A DNA stretch of 21,451 bases from JBILXY01 sp044378055 (GTDB lineage: Bacteria; Patescibacteriota; JACMRA01), in the NCBI GenBank assembly GCA_044378055.1, contig JBILXY010000017.1, forward strand, positions 1-21,451, given 5' to 3'. The notes under the pieces are model-generated. The model worked only from the letters and a program-made list of their open reading frames with translations, was not told the DNA's origin and ran no database searches. Below, piece by piece: positions 20,649 through 21,451 of the stretch. A program made the translations under genes and the position numbers. Each line of letters opens with the position of its first letter. The first letter of the stretch is position 1.

Positions 20649-21011
20649 ATGTTCAGAGGTCTTATTTATTTTGTGGTTAATGTTTTGATTATTCTATTAT
20701 TAAGTAATATTTTACCGGGATTCAAAGTTTCTACAATTTGGGCTGCAACCATGCTTATCGTTGTTCTAACACTGTTAAATTGGACATTAGGTGTTATTTT
20801 AAAGTTTTTTACATTTCCACTAAATTTTCTAAGTTTTGGATTGCTAGGATTTCTAATTAATTTATTTGTGCTTTGGATTAGTTTAAATATTCCTCAAGGT
20901 ATAACCGTAAGCGGAACTGCTTTTGAACAATTTATTTTATTGCTTATCATCACAATTGGTCTTTCAGTTGGACAAGCAATTTCTCATGCAATGTTTCCAG
21001 ACAATGATTAA
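20649..21011 (+). CDS. Four-TM membrane protein of the phage-holin IV superfamily
   Basis: The 120-aa protein is almost entirely four transmembrane helices: about 5-23, 29-51, 56-77 and 90-112. It matches the family pattern: a first helix ending in SNILPGFKV, an LLNWTLGVILKFFTFPLNFLSFG stretch (N near the end of helix 2 and P-L-x-x-L/S-x-G before helix 3), then LINLFVLWIS. Despite the name, these chromosomal proteins are not shown to be lytic holins and their function is unsettled. The LCP-family gene follows after 36 bases, so an envelope role is plausible. No phage genes are nearby. Confidence 0.82.
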   Translation: MFRGLIYFVVNVLIILLLSNILPGFKVSTIWAATMLIVVLTLLNWTLGVILKFFTFPLNFLSFGLLGFLINLFVLWISLNIPQGITVSGTAFEQFILLLIITIGLSVGQAISHAMFPDND

Positions 21012-21047
21012 ACAAATAAGATACAACTAACCAAAACAAACCACATC

Positions 21048-21451
21048 ATGCCTACTTTATTCAGAACTAATAACGATAACCACGAAGAATTTAAGAACAA
21101 TCTTCTACCAGATCAACCAAGTATCATTTCTTCACCTACAGATGGAAATCAACAGAACATAGTTAACTCTGCAGATAATCAGACTCAACAAAAAAAGAAA
21201 AAACGCTTTTCAATCGGAAAATTCATCTCCATTGTTTTAATTCTGGCATCACTTGCAACCATTACTGGCGGAGCATATTTTGGATTCACTGCTTTAAGCG
21301 CATCTGGAGACATTTTTGGAGGAGGAAATTCCAGCTTCTTAGACCAACTAGGTCAACTTGGTGGTGCTTTAAACCCTTTGAAATCAAGAACACCACTTAA
21401 GGGTGAAGAGGAAGGTAGAACCAATGTTTTGATGATAGGTAAAGATTCTGC
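21048..21451 (+). CDS. LytR-CpsA-Psr (LCP) family protein, N-terminal part (truncated by window end)
   Basis: The visible 134 residues are a polar, Asn/Gln-rich cytoplasmic N-terminus, a basic anchor (QQKKKKR, 48-53), one transmembrane helix (about 57-82), a Gly/Ser-rich linker, then GRTNVLMIGKDS (123-134). The last element matches the start of the LCP domain (R-x-N-x-L-L-x-G-x-D). LCP enzymes attach lipid-linked polymers such as teichoic acids or capsule to peptidoglycan outside the cell. The catalytic arginines lie beyond the window. The start is an ATG 36 bases after the holin-superfamily gene, with no SD and no separate promoter, so cotranscription is likely. Confidence 0.75.
   Translation, partial: MPTLFRTNNDNHEEFKNNLLPDQPSIISSPTDGNQQNIVNSADNQTQQKKKKRFSIGKFISIVLILASLATITGGAYFGFTALSASGDIFGGGNSSFLDQLGQLGGALNPLKSRTPLKGEEEGRTNVLMIGKDS

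Noticed and set aside
20453..20680. Forward 75-codon open frame before the holin-superfamily gene
   Set aside because: It has no initiation signal, an unconvincing composition, contains the TTGACA/TAAATT promoter of the next gene and overlaps that gene's start.
20649..21011. Prophage lysis module because of the holin-family protein
   Set aside because: There is no endolysin, structural or integrase gene nearby, and this family is common on chromosomes beside envelope genes.
1..21451. Reassignment of UGA to Gly or Trp
   Set aside because: Checked Gly and Trp residues use GGN and TGG, and the long conserved genes have no in-frame TGA. Avoidance of TGA as a stop is the better description.

Overview
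The window looks like chromosomal DNA from a low-GC, compact-genome bacterium, most likely a member of the Patescibacteria (Candidate Phyla Radiation). That assignment is an inference from gene content and style. It rests on a Mur ligase with a polytopic membrane domain, a solitary VirD4-like ATPase with a disordered tail, FemAB and LytR-CpsA-Psr envelope proteins, many small orphan genes, and housekeeping genes that lack Shine-Dalgarno (SD) sequences. There is no rRNA and no CRISPR array. The only RNA gene recognised is a tRNA-Pro(GGG).

Layout. 1-464: the 3' end of an unknown gene, a decayed reverse-strand fragment and a short palindromic repeat. 465-4726: a membrane-anchored MurF-like ligase, a repeat cluster, then a two-gene unit of a glycogen-synthase-like glycosyltransferase and a GH57-like protein that appears to lack catalytic residues. 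4727-6015: small genes (77 aa, an alkyltransferase-like DNA repair protein, and a 50-aa Cys-rich peptide). 6016-8870: glyA, a diacylglycerol/undecaprenol kinase, a zinc-ribbon protein and a 101-aa orphan. 9032-9106: tRNA-Pro. 9287-11411: a 36-aa membrane peptide divergent from a VirD4-like ATPase. 11412-12539: a composite repeat and two small membrane proteins. 12735-16708: uvrA coupled to a FemAB-like gene. 16730-18994: a membrane protein, then gap coupled to a haem-binding ferric-reductase-like membrane protein. 19011-20356: trhO and a 119-aa orphan. 20649-21451: a four-TM holin-superfamily protein followed by a truncated LCP-family gene.

How the genes work together. Envelope building recurs (MurF-like ligase, undecaprenol/DAG kinase, FemAB, LCP). 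Central metabolism is represented by gap and glyA, with a possible glycan-synthesis pair. DNA and RNA maintenance is represented by uvrA, the alkyltransferase-like protein and trhO. No complete novel defence or mobile system is visible.

The least ordinary signals are in gene expression and repeats. Eight genes have a TTGAC box 28-32 nt before their ATG, as expected for leaderless mRNAs. A second class of small genes has clear SD sequences, and most of them have their own hairpin terminators. None of 23 gene ends uses TGA. Short hairpin repeats, some with matching changes in both arms, assemble into composite arrays of three-base-loop hairpins.
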